64,000 nt of DNA from Anaerohalosphaeraceae bacterium (GTDB lineage: Bacteria > Planctomycetota > Phycisphaerae > Sedimentisphaerales > Anaerohalosphaeraceae): contig JBBFLK010000005.1 of NCBI GenBank assembly GCA_037479115.1, positions 62,001 through 126,000 on the forward strand, given 5' to 3'. A program made the position numbers and the translations under genes. Below the pieces are notes generated by a model. It searched no databases and was not told the origin of the DNA. It saw only the letters and a program-made list of their open reading frames with translations. How positions within the stretch are numbered: the stretch's first letter is position 1; each line of letters opens with the position of its first letter. This document shows, in pieces, positions 8,622 to 18,216 of this stretch.

Positions 8622-10267
8622 AGTCGGCTCTCCTGGCTTGACAGCACCGGCTCGTCGGCGGCCGGCTTGGCTGCTCTTCGTCGAATTGCTGAAGTCTGCG
8701 TTTTTCTCGCCTCCGTTCCATCCAAAATCCGGCAGGCGCGCTGGTAGCAGTCCATCGCCCGCCGGTAATCCTTTTGCTCCTGAAAGATGCGGGCGGCCAG
8801 CTGCAGGGTAAAAACCGTCGGCCGGGCTGTCTGCACCGGCTCGAGCACCTCCAGCGCCTGCCGAAAACGCCCCGCTTTGTACAGGGCATACGCCTGCTGG
8901 GTCCGCATCCACAGCTCATTCCCGAAATGCTCCGCCAGATAGGCATACAGGGAAGCGGCGGATTCCCATCCCCCCTCCCGCTGAAGCTGTTCTGCCGCCG
9001 CCAGCATCCGGTCAAACTGAAACGGGTAGTCCTCCGTCTTCGGCCTGCGAATCGAAAAGCCGGCCGCCTCCAGCGACGCCCGCAAAGGCAAACGGCCGTA
9101 CTGCCGACGGGCCTGCCGAAGCTCCTCTGTGCGGAAAACCGCCCCCCAGCAGTCTTCGGTCGCTTCCACCAGCTCAAACGCCTCCCGGGGCTGTCGGCTG
9201 TTCAGCAGCGGACAGAGGGAGCGTTCCAGCCATGCCGTTTCATCCATCTCCGCCGAAAGACCGGTCGGGACCACTGCGGCATACGTCCCTTCGCAAACCG
9301 ACAGCATTCGGTCCAGACGCGCTTCGAGAGAGCTGCCCGCTTCCGCCGGCACAATCGTCACATTGGGAACCAGCGTACGCCATCCGGCGGCCTCCTCCGG
9401 CGCCAGCGCTGCATAAATCCGCTGCGGATAAAAGGTATGCGACCACAAGTCCCGAAGCGTCCGATCCAGCAACTCATCCGCACGAGCCGCCAAAATCAGA
9501 ACCGACAAATCCTCCACGCACGGCCACGGCTTGGGCGGACGCGTCGTCCGGATGGTCAGCACATTTCGAAGATAATCCGAGACATTTTTCCGTCGCCGAA
9601 CGGAAATCCGGTCGCTGTCGCCGACCGGTGTATAGTACTCCCCCGTAATCGTCGGAATATGAAGGAAATCCGTATAAAAACACAGTTTTCGATGCAAATC
9701 CCAGTCTATCAGGACATTGAGATTTTCGTTGTATCCCCCCGCCCGCTCCAGCAGTTCCTTGCGATGCAGAATGCTCACATGAAGCACATGATTAAACTGA
9801 AGCATCATCATCCGGTCAAAATCCCGTGAGACCTCCACGTGCTTGGCAAGCACAATGCGCCGCCCGTCCGGCCTGACGCGGCAGTACACCTTGTACAAAT
9901 CGCTGTACACCGCCCCGCAGCGGTCCTGGCTTTCAATCGCCTCAACCAGCGTCTCCAGATGATGCGGGTAATACTTATCATCGTCATCCAGATGACACAG
10001 ATACTCTCCGCGGGCATAGCCCAGCGCCTCATTGAACGAATACCCCGGCCCGCGGTTTTCCGCACGGTTGATAAAGGTCAGCCGGCGGTCTGAAAACCGC
10101 CGCACCACCTCATCCACCGGACAGCCCCCGTCCCGAACCAGCACAATCTGAAAGTGCGGCCAGGTCTGAGCAAACACGCTTTCCAGCGCCTCGGCCAGAT
10201 AGCCGGGCCGGTTGTACGTGTTCATCAGAACCGTCACCAGCGGACCATGTGAAGAACGTCGAGCCAT
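8612..10267 (-). CDS. GT2 glycosyltransferase with C-terminal TPR repeats
   Basis: 551 residues. Residues 8-230 form a GT-A family 2 domain: VTVLMNTYNRPGYL at the start, IVLVRDGG as first acidic motif and HLDDDD near 113 as the metal/nucleotide-sugar site. A middle region (about 250-430) looks like a second, degenerate glycosyltransferase-like or linker domain. Residues 430-520 hold TPR-like repeats (AAEQLQREGGWESAASLYAYL; ALYKAGRFRQALEVLEPV). GT2 enzymes transfer sugars from NDP-donors in the cytoplasm. It lies 7 bases after the GT9-like gene in the flagellar glycosylation run, so flagellin or hook-protein glycosylation is the likely role. Confidence 0.85.
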   Translation of the reverse strand: MARRSSHGPLVTVLMNTYNRPGYLAEALESVFAQTWPHFQIVLVRDGGCPVDEVVRRFSDRRLTFINRAENRGPGYSFNEALGYARGEYLCHLDDDDKYYPHHLETLVEAIESQDRCGAVYSDLYKVYCRVRPDGRRIVLAKHVEVSRDFDRMMMLQFNHVLHVSILHRKELLERAGGYNENLNVLIDWDLHRKLCFYTDFLHIPTITGEYYTPVGDSDRISVRRRKNVSDYLRNVLTIRTTRPPKPWPCVEDLSVLILAARADELLDRTLRDLWSHTFYPQRIYAALAPEEAAGWRTLVPNVTIVPAEAGSSLEARLDRMLSVCEGTYAAVVPTGLSAEMDETAWLERSLCPLLNSRQPREAFELVEATEDCWGAVFRTEELRQARRQYGRLPLRASLEAAGFSIRRPKTEDYPFQFDRMLAAAEQLQREGGWESAASLYAYLAEHFGNELWMRTQQAYALYKAGRFRQALEVLEPVQTARPTVFTLQLAARIFQEQKDYRRAMDCYQRACRILDGTEARKTQTSAIRRRAAKPAADEPVLSSQESRLWI

Positions 10268-10274
10268 CCCTGTC

Positions 10275-11174
10275 TTACGAAACAGATTCTTCAGCGGGCT
10301 TCTCCTTCGCCCAGGAAATCTTCAGCCGTTCCGCCGCCTCCAGCACCTCCTGCGGCTGAGCCGGACAAACCGACACCATTCCGCTGCCTTCCTTCATCGG
10401 CCAGCAGTCCCAGGAATTCTTTCCCAGATACACCATCGGCAGGTGAATCGCCGCCGCCAGCGCCGCAATCTCCTCATCCTCGCTGATCAGCAGTTCACAC
10501 TGCCGAAGAACCGTTGCAATCTCACGGGCCGTCAGCTTGCCGCGAAGGTCCTTGGCCTCCGGAGCCGCCGGACCGCTGCCTCCGCCCACATACACAAGAC
10601 TGCCCCCCCATTTTTCTCTCAGCAGACGCCCCACTTCGGCTCCCTGAGACGACAGCCAGCTCGGACAGTCCGCCGAAATCGGCGCCAGCACAATACGCGG
10701 ACGGGCCAGTTTCGACAGGCCGAACCGCTGGGACCGGACAAAATCAAAACTATTTAAAAGGATTTGAGGCGTCTGCTGCTCCAGACGCACGCCCAGCTGT
10801 CCTGCCGCATCAAACATCCAGTCCATACCGGCTCCTTTCCGCGGTGCACCCCGCAGGTATATCACCTTGTCAAACGATTCCTTCAGCTCTCCGGCATCGC
10901 CGTAGGCCAGACTCCGTACCCCGGGATGCCCGATGTATAAATCCGCATATTCATGGCAGATGGTAATTTCCTGCTCCGAGGCAAACGTCTGGCCGAACAG
11001 ACGAATCGCCGGTTCAGCCAACAGGGCCGCCAGCAGCCCCGCCGGCGGCACAACCAGCACCCTGCGAAGGGCCCGCTCGGAACCCGCCGGTCCGTCTGAC
11101 CGGCTCGGCGGCTCCGCCGACAAAGCAGATGTTTCCGCTAAAAAGGGGCCGCAGAAGGACTCCTTCCCGAACAC
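10275..11174 (-). CDS. GT9/heptosyltransferase-like protein (putative)
   Basis: 299 residues. The C-terminal half resembles the ADP-heptose/GT9 acceptor fold: PRIVLAPISADCPSW, then GGSLVYVGGG, LTAREIATVLRQCELLISEDEEIAALAAAIHLPMVYLGKN, the usual pattern in which an acidic loop meets an LA...PVV..G strand. The first 30 residues are low complexity. The start is a GTG (11172-11174) lying inside the end of the preceding GT gene (37-base overlap). Ribosome-site support is weak, so an internal start such as the GTG before LVVPPAGLL is possible. It sits between two TPR-glycosyltransferases in the flagellar island. Family assignment is moderate; substrate unknown. Confidence 0.55.
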   Translation of the reverse strand: MFGKESFCGPFLAETSALSAEPPSRSDGPAGSERALRRVLVVPPAGLLAALLAEPAIRLFGQTFASEQEITICHEYADLYIGHPGVRSLAYGDAGELKESFDKVIYLRGAPRKGAGMDWMFDAAGQLGVRLEQQTPQILLNSFDFVRSQRFGLSKLARPRIVLAPISADCPSWLSSQGAEVGRLLREKWGGSLVYVGGGSGPAAPEAKDLRGKLTAREIATVLRQCELLISEDEEIAALAAAIHLPMVYLGKNSWDCWPMKEGSGMVSVCPAQPQEVLEAAERLKISWAKEKPAEESVS

Positions 11175-12820
11175 GAGCAGACCGCCTCGGTTTCTTCCGA
11201 TGAAGCCGACTTTCCCGAATTCTTCAGCCGCTGCGCCGCCTCCAGTGCCCTGTGGGCCAGTTCCTCAATCGAAGCCGAGACGGCCGGCTGCGAACCAGCC
11301 GCCGCCGGTTCCGACGGCTGCAGACGGTCGGAAATCGGAGAAGAAACAGAGACCGCCGGCTCCAGCGGTCTGGATGCAGCGGCCTGCACAGAGCCCGGCA
11401 TCGGCGAGCCGCTTCCTGCTCCGCTCGAAACAAAAAGCCGGCTGCGTTCCAGCTCCGAAAGAATCCGAACCAGCGGTAAATACGCCTGGATTGGGGAGAA
11501 GCGGTCGAGCACCCAGGTGCGGTAGCGCATCGGTTCATACGCCCCTTCCAGAATCTGCCGGCAGAAATCTTCCGCCAGAACAAATACAAACTCCTTCTCC
11601 ACATATTCGCACACACCCGGGAAATGGTGAACAACCGGACGCAGCCCCGCCGCCATCCCCTGAAGAACCGACGGCATCGACCGACCGTCCACCGACGCCG
11701 ATACGATGTAATGCTTATCCTTCAGCCACCGGGCCCAGCTGCGGGGAACTCCGTCCAGAAAAACGACATTCTCCAGCCCCATCGCCTCAATCAGCGATTC
11801 GACATAAGCCCGCACGCTCTCATCCTCAAATTCTCCGGCCAGGTGAAGCCGCATATCCGCATCCAGATAATGGAGCTTCTGCATACAATGAAGCAGAAAC
11901 ATCGGATTCTGATGAGCCGTCCACGGTCCGACGGCCGCCAGCCGTTTGCCCTTTCGGCGTTCGGCAAATACAACTGTCTCGGCATCCACACCCGGTCCCA
12001 TCGTCAAAAGCTGCACGGAGGAAGGAAAACCGCCCAAACGCAGGCGAATCTGCTCTGCCGCCGATTGGGAAGGAACCAAAACGGCACGAACCCCCGCCCA
12101 GTCTATCCGCTCCAGCGCCGGATGATTCAGGTCCTCATAGTCCAGAACCAGCACCGCCGGGATGTCCCGATGCCGTTCATCCAGAAAGGCCCGGCTGATG
12201 CCGGTGAAAATTGAAATACTCCGCGAATGCCCTCCCTCCGGCACCGCAGGCATCGTCCCGCCGGTACACACTGACAGCGGATACCGAGCCTCCAGATATC
12301 CCCGAAGGCCTTCCAGACGCCGCTGCTGCTCGGCATACAGACAAATCGAAACCCGTTTGCTGCGGATAATTTCAATCATCGGACGAAGGATTTCCTGATT
12401 CGGAGCCAGCCGCAGCGAATACAGAAGCATTTCGATCGCGGGCCCCAGCGAACCCTTATCCACGAAACAATTCGCTATCCGATTCAGTATATCCACATTC
12501 AGAATCTCTCGGTCCGCCATCTCATCCAGCAGTCCGACGGCCTTTTCCGGCTGATGCTCGGCGATATAGGCCTCACACAGATTAAAAAGAACCTGGGTGA
12601 GCATGTCACCGCTGCAAAGACTGCGAGCCTTCTGAAAGTACTCGATTGCCTCGCGGCCCCGATGCAGACAGTACAAAATCGTACCGGCGTCATTGAGGGC
12701 TTCCGCATCATTCGGCTGCTCCCTCAAAAATCCCTGCAGAAGCCCCAAAGCCTGCTCAAAACGCCCTTGTTCGGCCAGTTCTGCGGCCTGCCTGACCGCT
12801 TGTCTATCGTGTCCAGACAT
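11138..12820 (-). CDS. TPR-GT4 glycosyltransferase fusion
   Basis: 560 residues. The N-terminus (about 1-150) has TPR units (AAELAEQGRFEQALGLLQGF; EAIEYFQKARSLC; PEKAVGLLDEM). A GT-B, GT4-like domain follows (about 160-450), with AVGPWTAHQNPMFLLHCM and GENVVFLDG-type strands and the ending SASVDGRSMPSVLQGMAAGLRPVVHHF, the acceptor-proximal E/S-x7-E region in a weakened form. The last 110 residues are Ser/Ala/Pro-rich and disordered. The frame extends to a TTG at 12835, but the ATG at 12818-12820 has GAGGAG at the right distance and is chosen. It is a paralogue of the neighbour at 12973-14421. Likely adds sugars to flagellar proteins. Confidence 0.8.
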   Translation of the reverse strand: MSGHDRQAVRQAAELAEQGRFEQALGLLQGFLREQPNDAEALNDAGTILYCLHRGREAIEYFQKARSLCSGDMLTQVLFNLCEAYIAEHQPEKAVGLLDEMADREILNVDILNRIANCFVDKGSLGPAIEMLLYSLRLAPNQEILRPMIEIIRSKRVSICLYAEQQRRLEGLRGYLEARYPLSVCTGGTMPAVPEGGHSRSISIFTGISRAFLDERHRDIPAVLVLDYEDLNHPALERIDWAGVRAVLVPSQSAAEQIRLRLGGFPSSVQLLTMGPGVDAETVVFAERRKGKRLAAVGPWTAHQNPMFLLHCMQKLHYLDADMRLHLAGEFEDESVRAYVESLIEAMGLENVVFLDGVPRSWARWLKDKHYIVSASVDGRSMPSVLQGMAAGLRPVVHHFPGVCEYVEKEFVFVLAEDFCRQILEGAYEPMRYRTWVLDRFSPIQAYLPLVRILSELERSRLFVSSGAGSGSPMPGSVQAAASRPLEPAVSVSSPISDRLQPSEPAAAGSQPAVSASIEELAHRALEAAQRLKNSGKSASSEETEAVCSCSGRSPSAAPF

Positions 12821-12972
12821 CTTCAAACTCCTCAAAGAGGTTGTTAATCCGCATCCATATCACCGGTTGTGCAAATCCTATGCCCGACTTCAAAATCGCC
12901 TTTTTTGGACGAAAACAAACCCATTTCCCGCCCTTTGAACCGACCCTTTGTCAAATCTTCGAACACCCTCCT
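12821..12972 (-). other. Gap of 150 bases between the two TPR-GT4 genes
   Basis: This is the longest gap inside the flagellar run before fliD. I see no good sigma-28, sigma-54 or sigma-70 promoter and no hairpin with a T-run. The ribosome site of the downstream gene (GAGGAG) lies at its end. It could be a decayed intergenic remnant or hold a weak internal promoter. Confidence 0.4.
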
Positions 12973-14421
12973 TCAAATCAAAACAGGTTCAGCCGAAACG
13001 TCCTGTCGCTGCCCTTCAAACCGGCCCTGTTCGAAGGAGCTGAGCAATTCATCCACGAGGCGAAGCGTCCGATTTATCGGATATCGCCTCTCTACATACT
13101 CCCGATAGGTATATGGTTCATAATCGTCCGATAATATCTGCTGGCAAAACTCTTCGGGTGTCGTAAACAGACAATTCTTGTCGTAAATCTCGTCGGCCCC
13201 GGGGAAATGATAAATCACCGGTTTCAGGCCGGCCGCCATCGCCTCCAGCGCCCCCATCCCCTGACTTTCAATCACACTGGTCACCGCCAGATAATGCTTG
13301 TCGGCAAGCCAGGAAAAAATATCCTCCTGCCAGCCTTCAAAATGAACCACCCCTTCCAGACCCAAAAGCCGAATTTGATGCTCCAAATACTGTTTCAAAA
13401 GCAAATCATCCATTCGTCCGGCCATGTAGAGCTGATACTCCGGGTCGATCTCATGCAGCTGATACATACACTGGAGCAGAAACATCGGGTTCTTAACCAT
13501 TCGGAGATTCGCCACAAAGGCAATCTTTTTCCCCCGCTCCCGCCGGACAAACGGTATCTTGTCCACATCAATTCCATTGGGAATCCGGACAATCGCCACC
13601 TGTTTTCGAATATCGGGCACCCACTCTTCGAGGGCCTTTATCACATACGAATTCCCGACCGTAACCAGCACATCCACATTCGGCCAGTGAATCTGTTTGG
13701 GCCAGGGCATATAGGCTTCATAGCGATGCAGCCGAACCACAATTCGGCAGCTCTTGGGCAAATGCGTGCCGATCTGGGCCAGATTCGTCGCCCACTCAAA
13801 CCAGGAAATATCGCTCCAATTCATCAAAGCCTGCACGTCCTCCGGACGGGAACCGCTGAAAACCCGAACCGGATAACGCGGCTGGAGATAGTCCAGAAGC
13901 GGCTTGAGAAATGTCGGACCGTCCGCTCCGCAGAAGAAGGCCAGCTTGGGCCGGCAGGCCTTCAGCTGTTCAATCGGTGCCTCATAAATCAGCGGATTTT
14001 TGGATGTGCTGCGGCCCATTTGAAAGAGATCCATCGCACGAGCCGGCTGATGCTGACGGAGAAAACAGCCCGCTGCTTCCAGAACCGCCGAATCGCGCCA
14101 GACGCCCTCCTGCCGCATCCGACGAAGCAGACCGGCAGCCTGGTCCGGACGATTCAGCTTCAGCCAGACCTCCGCCAGGTCGGCCAGGGCCTCTTTCGGA
14201 CCGTCCAGCAGAGAAAGACACCGCTGAAAACACCGAACCGCCTGACGAGAATCCCCTTCCGCCATCGCCAGGCGGCCCGCCAGATGCCAGCCCGGTCCGA
14301 AGGAGGGACGCAGCCGCAAATAGGAATCCAGGCAGGAGCGGGCGGCGGAGATGTGTCCCTCCTTCGCCAGATGCACCGCCTTCTGATACAGTCGAGTCGG
14401 AGATTCTGTTTCTACTGACAC
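12973..14421 (-). CDS. TPR-GT4 glycosyltransferase fusion, paralogue of the downstream gene
   Basis: 482 residues. TPR-like repeats cover about 8-150 (KAVHLAKEGHISAARSCLDS; QAVRCFQRCLSLL). A GT4-like GT-B domain covers about 155-460: FANLRMVKNPMFLLQCMYQL, AGRMDDLLLKQYL, VVHFEGW, and VTSVIESQGMGALEAMAAGLKPVIYHFPG. The last segment contains the conserved Glu-rich E-x7-E donor site (ESQGMGALE). The start is a GTG (14419-14421) with AAAGGA upstream. It comes 14 bases after flgL on the same strand, so it is likely co-transcribed with the hook-associated proteins. Its donor site looks intact, unlike that of its paralogue at 11138-12820. Confidence 0.85.
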   Translation of the reverse strand: MSVETESPTRLYQKAVHLAKEGHISAARSCLDSYLRLRPSFGPGWHLAGRLAMAEGDSRQAVRCFQRCLSLLDGPKEALADLAEVWLKLNRPDQAAGLLRRMRQEGVWRDSAVLEAAGCFLRQHQPARAMDLFQMGRSTSKNPLIYEAPIEQLKACRPKLAFFCGADGPTFLKPLLDYLQPRYPVRVFSGSRPEDVQALMNWSDISWFEWATNLAQIGTHLPKSCRIVVRLHRYEAYMPWPKQIHWPNVDVLVTVGNSYVIKALEEWVPDIRKQVAIVRIPNGIDVDKIPFVRRERGKKIAFVANLRMVKNPMFLLQCMYQLHEIDPEYQLYMAGRMDDLLLKQYLEHQIRLLGLEGVVHFEGWQEDIFSWLADKHYLAVTSVIESQGMGALEAMAAGLKPVIYHFPGADEIYDKNCLFTTPEEFCQQILSDDYEPYTYREYVERRYPINRTLRLVDELLSSFEQGRFEGQRQDVSAEPVLI

Positions 14422-14435
14422 CGCCGAAATCCTTT

Positions 14436-15623
14436 CTATTTCAGAAAATCCAGCAAAGAGGTCGAGAAAATCTTGGAAGCCGCCGTCAGCGACATCTCAT
14501 ACAAAAGCTGATGACGCGCCAAATCTATCGACAGCTGCGTTATATCTGCATCCAGCAGGCGGCTGATTTCATCCTCCGAATTGACTTTCATATCCTCCAT
14601 ACTGTCTTTGAGGTTCGTGAGCGTTTCAATCCGCCCTCCGATAATCGGAAACGAGCGAACCAGCTTCTCTTCCACCTCCTGCATCGAAACCAGCGTCGCC
14701 CCCAGCAGATTCTCCAGCGTTTTGTCGTCCAGGTTCTGCGAATTGTTCAGCAAATCGCGGGCGGAAATCAGAATATTGAAAATGTCATAGGTACCGGGGA
14801 CACGAACCGGCTCTGTTCCTGTCTGCCGAATTTCGCTGACATCCACATACAGAACCTCTCCGGTCCGGGAATGAATGACCGCCGCATTGGTTTCCGTTCC
14901 GCTGACCGTCACCCAGGAAGCCCCTCCGTCAATGGAGAGCTGCCAGCTGCCCGGCCCTCCCTCCACCGTCAGATACAAATCCCCGCGGACGCTCGACGTG
15001 CCGCTGCCCGCCTTGGCGCCGGTGGACCCGTAAAAAACGGGTGTCTGGCGGCTGTCATCCCGAAACAGGCGATCCCCCACCAGCAGGGCCGAAATCTCCA
15101 TCCCGTCAATCACCTCCACCTTCTGCTCCTCCTGGCTGCCCTGATAAATCACCCGGACAATCCGGCCGTTTCCGTCCCGTTCGACAGCATACGGCGCCTG
15201 CTCGGCCTTTGCCCCTCCGAACAGATACTGACTGAGTCGGGTGGAGTTGGCGAACGAAATGACCTGTTCGAGTGCGTTGTTGATTTCGGCCGCCAGCGTG
15301 CGCCGAACCTGGGAACTCGTCGTGCCCGACATCGTGGACGCCAGCGAAGCACGAGCGTTGGCCATCTCCTTCATCATACTCTGCACCACGGAGGAGCTCA
15401 GGTCCAGAATGCTGATGGCCTCCCCCATGGTTTTGACATACACCTCTTTCTTCCGTTTGTCGGTCTGAAAACCGAGAATCTGGTTGGCCCGGCTCGGGTC
15501 ATCCGATATCCGGTTCAAATCCTGACCCGTGGCGGCCTTCTGCTGAAGAATATTCAGCTTTTCTGAATGCCGCGTGACGGCCCAATAGGTTGTCTTGAAT
15601 ATCGATTCGAGGGAATAACTCAT
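14436..15623 (-). CDS. flgL: Flagellar hook-associated protein 3 (hook-filament junction)
   Basis: 395 residues with the FlgL/flagellin-type N-terminal D0 helix: YWAVTRHSEKLNILQQKAATGQ, then RISDDPSRANQ. This is the conserved S..kl..l..q.asG..i...sDdP segment. The C-terminal helix (DLARHQLLYEMSLTAASKIFSTSLLDFLK) is the matching D0 partner. FlgL and FlgK form the junction between hook and filament and are exported by the flagellar type III system. It lies 26 bases after flgK and leads directly into the glycosylation genes. Length is at the upper end for the family because of a variable middle domain (about 150-290). Confidence 0.92.
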   Translation of the reverse strand: MSYSLESIFKTTYWAVTRHSEKLNILQQKAATGQDLNRISDDPSRANQILGFQTDKRKKEVYVKTMGEAISILDLSSSVVQSMMKEMANARASLASTMSGTTSSQVRRTLAAEINNALEQVISFANSTRLSQYLFGGAKAEQAPYAVERDGNGRIVRVIYQGSQEEQKVEVIDGMEISALLVGDRLFRDDSRQTPVFYGSTGAKAGSGTSSVRGDLYLTVEGGPGSWQLSIDGGASWVTVSGTETNAAVIHSRTGEVLYVDVSEIRQTGTEPVRVPGTYDIFNILISARDLLNNSQNLDDKTLENLLGATLVSMQEVEEKLVRSFPIIGGRIETLTNLKDSMEDMKVNSEDEISRLLDADITQLSIDLARHQLLYEMSLTAASKIFSTSLLDFLK

Positions 15624-15649
15624 CCGGACATCTCCTCTGTCAGGCCCTT

Positions 15650-17677
15650 TCAGGTCAGCAGGCCCATAATCGTATCAATCGACGAATTGACGCTGTTCAT
15701 GTATTTGGCCATTGCCTGAAACAGCCGCTCAAACATAATCATCAGGCCGGCCTGTTCATTGACATCCACGCTGCTGACAATATCCCGCTGCTCCTCCAGA
15801 CTGCGGACAATCTCCTGCGTATTGTTCGACTGCATCTGGAGAATCGAAATCTTCTGTCCGATATCCACGGCAATCTGGCGGTAATATTCCTTGGTCGTCA
15901 GCCCGTTCAAAGACAGCAGCCCCTGGTCCCCCAGCTGCGCCATCGCAGCACAGTTGCGATTGTCAGCCCCTTCCACTCCGGTCGCAACGGCAATTCGCGA
16001 GACATTCCGCCGAATGTCATCCGACACATCAATCGAAGCGGCATCCCGCCCGCTGAAAAAGCAGTTGATGCCCACCGCCGCCAGAAACCCCGATGTATCC
16101 GAGTTCGCCAGGGCCTCGAACGCGATCACTTCCCCGTCATTCAGATAGCCCGGGCTGATGCCGTTGGTCCCCAGCGTGATGGAAATGCCGTGCTCCAGCA
16201 AAATCGCTGTTCCCGGCACATACTCCTGCCCCAGCTGAACGGTGGCCACAACGGTGCCCGAGCCGTCCCGGACTTCCAGCGACATTGTTCCGTTTCCGAC
16301 GGCCAGGGTCTGTCCGGGCGGATTCGTCCGAACGGTGCAGGTATAAACCTGATTGACCGACCCGGTATATTGACCGGAAAGGGTGATTGTCGGCGGCTTC
16401 TGGTCGTCCCCCGAACCGGCTCCGGCCAGCACCGGCGGCACGGTATAGGTCGGTGTGCTCAGCACACCCGGCAGAAAGTCAAACCGGTAACCCGTATTGG
16501 CCACAATCTGCAGCCGTCCGGCATAAACCCCCGTCGCTCCATCCAGCCCCGGAATCGACGCCAAATCCGCCGCCACGCTTTCCAGCGTGCTGGTTTCATC
16601 AATACTGACTGCATACCGCCGGGCCGTCCCATCCGGGTCAATCACCCGAACATACAGCGTCCCGGCCGACACCGGCGGCTGAAAATCCGCCGCACGGCTT
16701 TCCGTTATTGTCCAGCCGGTCAGGCTCGTAAAGGAACCCCCGGACCCGATTCCCTGAACATGCAGCCGGTTTATCTGAGAAATCAGCGTCACGGCCAGCG
16801 TATCCAGTTTGTCCATAAAGTCCGCCAGGGTTTCATTCCGCAGCTCCAAAACCGCCCCCAGCGTGCCGTTCTGAAAACGGGTCTCGTAATTCTCCGTTCC
16901 CTCCGCTGCAATTCCCAGACGGCTCTTTCCCCCTTCTTCAACCACCCCCAGTCGAATCGCACTGATATTTGACCCGATGACAATCGGAATCGACGCTACG
17001 GACACATCCACCACTCCGTACTCCCGACGATGGGTCCGAATATCGATGTAGCTGCCCAGCTGTCCAATCAGGGCATCCCGCTGGTCCATCAGATTGCCGC
17101 ACTCCTGCCCCTGAACCCCCAGCGTAAAGATCTCCAAATTCATCTGGGCGATCTGCGAGGCCAGCTGATTGACTTTGGACACAACTTCCTGGGCTTCCGT
17201 ATAAAGAGCATCCTGAAGATTGTTCACAATGGACGCCAGATTGCGGAACTGGCTGGTGAGTGTTTCCGCCGACGCCAGAACCGACGTCTGATAGTTCACA
17301 TCCTGCGGACGCAGAGACAGACTGTGCAGAGACGCGTAAAAATTGTCCAGACTCTCACTGATGCTGCTCAGCGACAGCTCGCCCATCGCACTTTCCACAA
17401 TCCGCAGGGCATCCAGCTTGCGGGACATCGAAGACAGCGAGGAATTGTACTGAAGAATCTGCGACTCCAGAAACACATCAATCTGCCGCTGAATCCCGAC
17501 GAAATCCACCCCCTGACCGGTCATCACCCCGTTCATATACGAATCCCGCGCCGGACGCAAATCGACCCGCTGACGGTGATAGCCCGGTGTAGCGGCATTG
17601 GCCAGATTGTTGCCGATGACATTCAGCGCCTTCTGCGCTGCGCTGATTCCGCTCATTCCGATATTATAGCCGGCCAT
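15650..17677 (-). CDS. flgK: Flagellar hook-associated protein 1
   Basis: 675 residues. The N-terminus (MAGYNIGMSGISAAQKALNV, then IGNNLANAATPGYHRQRVDL) holds the classic rod/hook signature NNLANAxTPGY. The C-terminus (SVDVNEQAGLMIMFERLFQA, then MAKYMNSVNSSIDTIMGLLT) is the paired D0 helix. The protein is longer than enterobacterial FlgK (about 550), with a Thr/Gly-rich insertion around 330-520 that would face outward. It forms the first junction ring between hook and filament. It lies 29 bases after flgN, whose product is its export chaperone in other bacteria. Confidence 0.93.
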   Translation of the reverse strand: MAGYNIGMSGISAAQKALNVIGNNLANAATPGYHRQRVDLRPARDSYMNGVMTGQGVDFVGIQRQIDVFLESQILQYNSSLSSMSRKLDALRIVESAMGELSLSSISESLDNFYASLHSLSLRPQDVNYQTSVLASAETLTSQFRNLASIVNNLQDALYTEAQEVVSKVNQLASQIAQMNLEIFTLGVQGQECGNLMDQRDALIGQLGSYIDIRTHRREYGVVDVSVASIPIVIGSNISAIRLGVVEEGGKSRLGIAAEGTENYETRFQNGTLGAVLELRNETLADFMDKLDTLAVTLISQINRLHVQGIGSGGSFTSLTGWTITESRAADFQPPVSAGTLYVRVIDPDGTARRYAVSIDETSTLESVAADLASIPGLDGATGVYAGRLQIVANTGYRFDFLPGVLSTPTYTVPPVLAGAGSGDDQKPPTITLSGQYTGSVNQVYTCTVRTNPPGQTLAVGNGTMSLEVRDGSGTVVATVQLGQEYVPGTAILLEHGISITLGTNGISPGYLNDGEVIAFEALANSDTSGFLAAVGINCFFSGRDAASIDVSDDIRRNVSRIAVATGVEGADNRNCAAMAQLGDQGLLSLNGLTTKEYYRQIAVDIGQKISILQMQSNNTQEIVRSLEEQRDIVSSVDVNEQAGLMIMFERLFQAMAKYMNSVNSSIDTIMGLLT

Positions 17678-17706
17678 AGGTTCCGTCCCTTTCGGTGTCT
17701 GTCTGG

Positions 17707-18216
17707 TTATCCCTGGGCACTCATCAGCCCCGACGAAATGACTCCGCCTGAACGGCCGTGCGCATCATACAGACGGCCCTGCCCCCGAGAGCCGGTCAGA
17801 ACTTCCAGCATCTGCCGATTCAGCCGGGCGTACTCCCGCACCAGCAGCTCCGTCGCCAGATGCTGCCGGCGAAGCCGCTCTGTCAGGTCCTTCAGGCGAC
17901 TCTGCCGCTCCTGCAGCTGTTTCCGCTGCATCGGTTCCGCCCGCTGCCCAATCGCCGACAGACAGACTTCCTCCGCCCGGCATCCGAGCACAGCGGCAAA
18001 CCGTTCCGTCAGCCGGCGGCGGTGCCTTTCCATCTCCGCCCATAGCCGTCCTTCCTCCTCCAGCTGTCCCTGCATCCGCTCCAGCGCCGCCGTGTCCCGG
18101 CGTATCAGGCAACTGCGAAACGCATCCAGAAACGCCAGAACCCGCTCCAGCACCTGTTCCTGACGGTCCAGATAGGCCAGCAGCTCATCGATCCACTCTG
18201 GGCTGATTGTGTTCAT
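17707..18216 (-). CDS. flgN: FlgN-type flagellar export chaperone
   Basis: 169 residues, nearly all alpha-helical with long charged heptads (ERVLAFLDAFRSCLIRRDTA; LKDLTERLRRQHLATELLV). The C-terminal 30 residues are Gly-rich and flexible. This is the FlgN family pattern; FlgN keeps FlgK and FlgL unfolded in the cytoplasm before export. The ATG overlaps the stop of flgJ (ATGA), and flgK follows after 29 bases, the usual flgN-flgK-flgL order. Sequence similarity in this family is weak, so the call leans on the gene order. Confidence 0.75.
   Translation of the reverse strand: MNTISPEWIDELLAYLDRQEQVLERVLAFLDAFRSCLIRRDTAALERMQGQLEEEGRLWAEMERHRRRLTERFAAVLGCRAEEVCLSAIGQRAEPMQRKQLQERQSRLKDLTERLRRQHLATELLVREYARLNRQMLEVLTGSRGQGRLYDAHGRSGGVISSGLMSAQG

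Noticed and set aside
8622-8912. N-terminal extension of the TPR protein
   Set aside because: It lies inside the GT2-TPR gene in another frame and is Ala/Gly/Arg-rich; a well-placed ATG with AGGAGA exists at 8619-8621.
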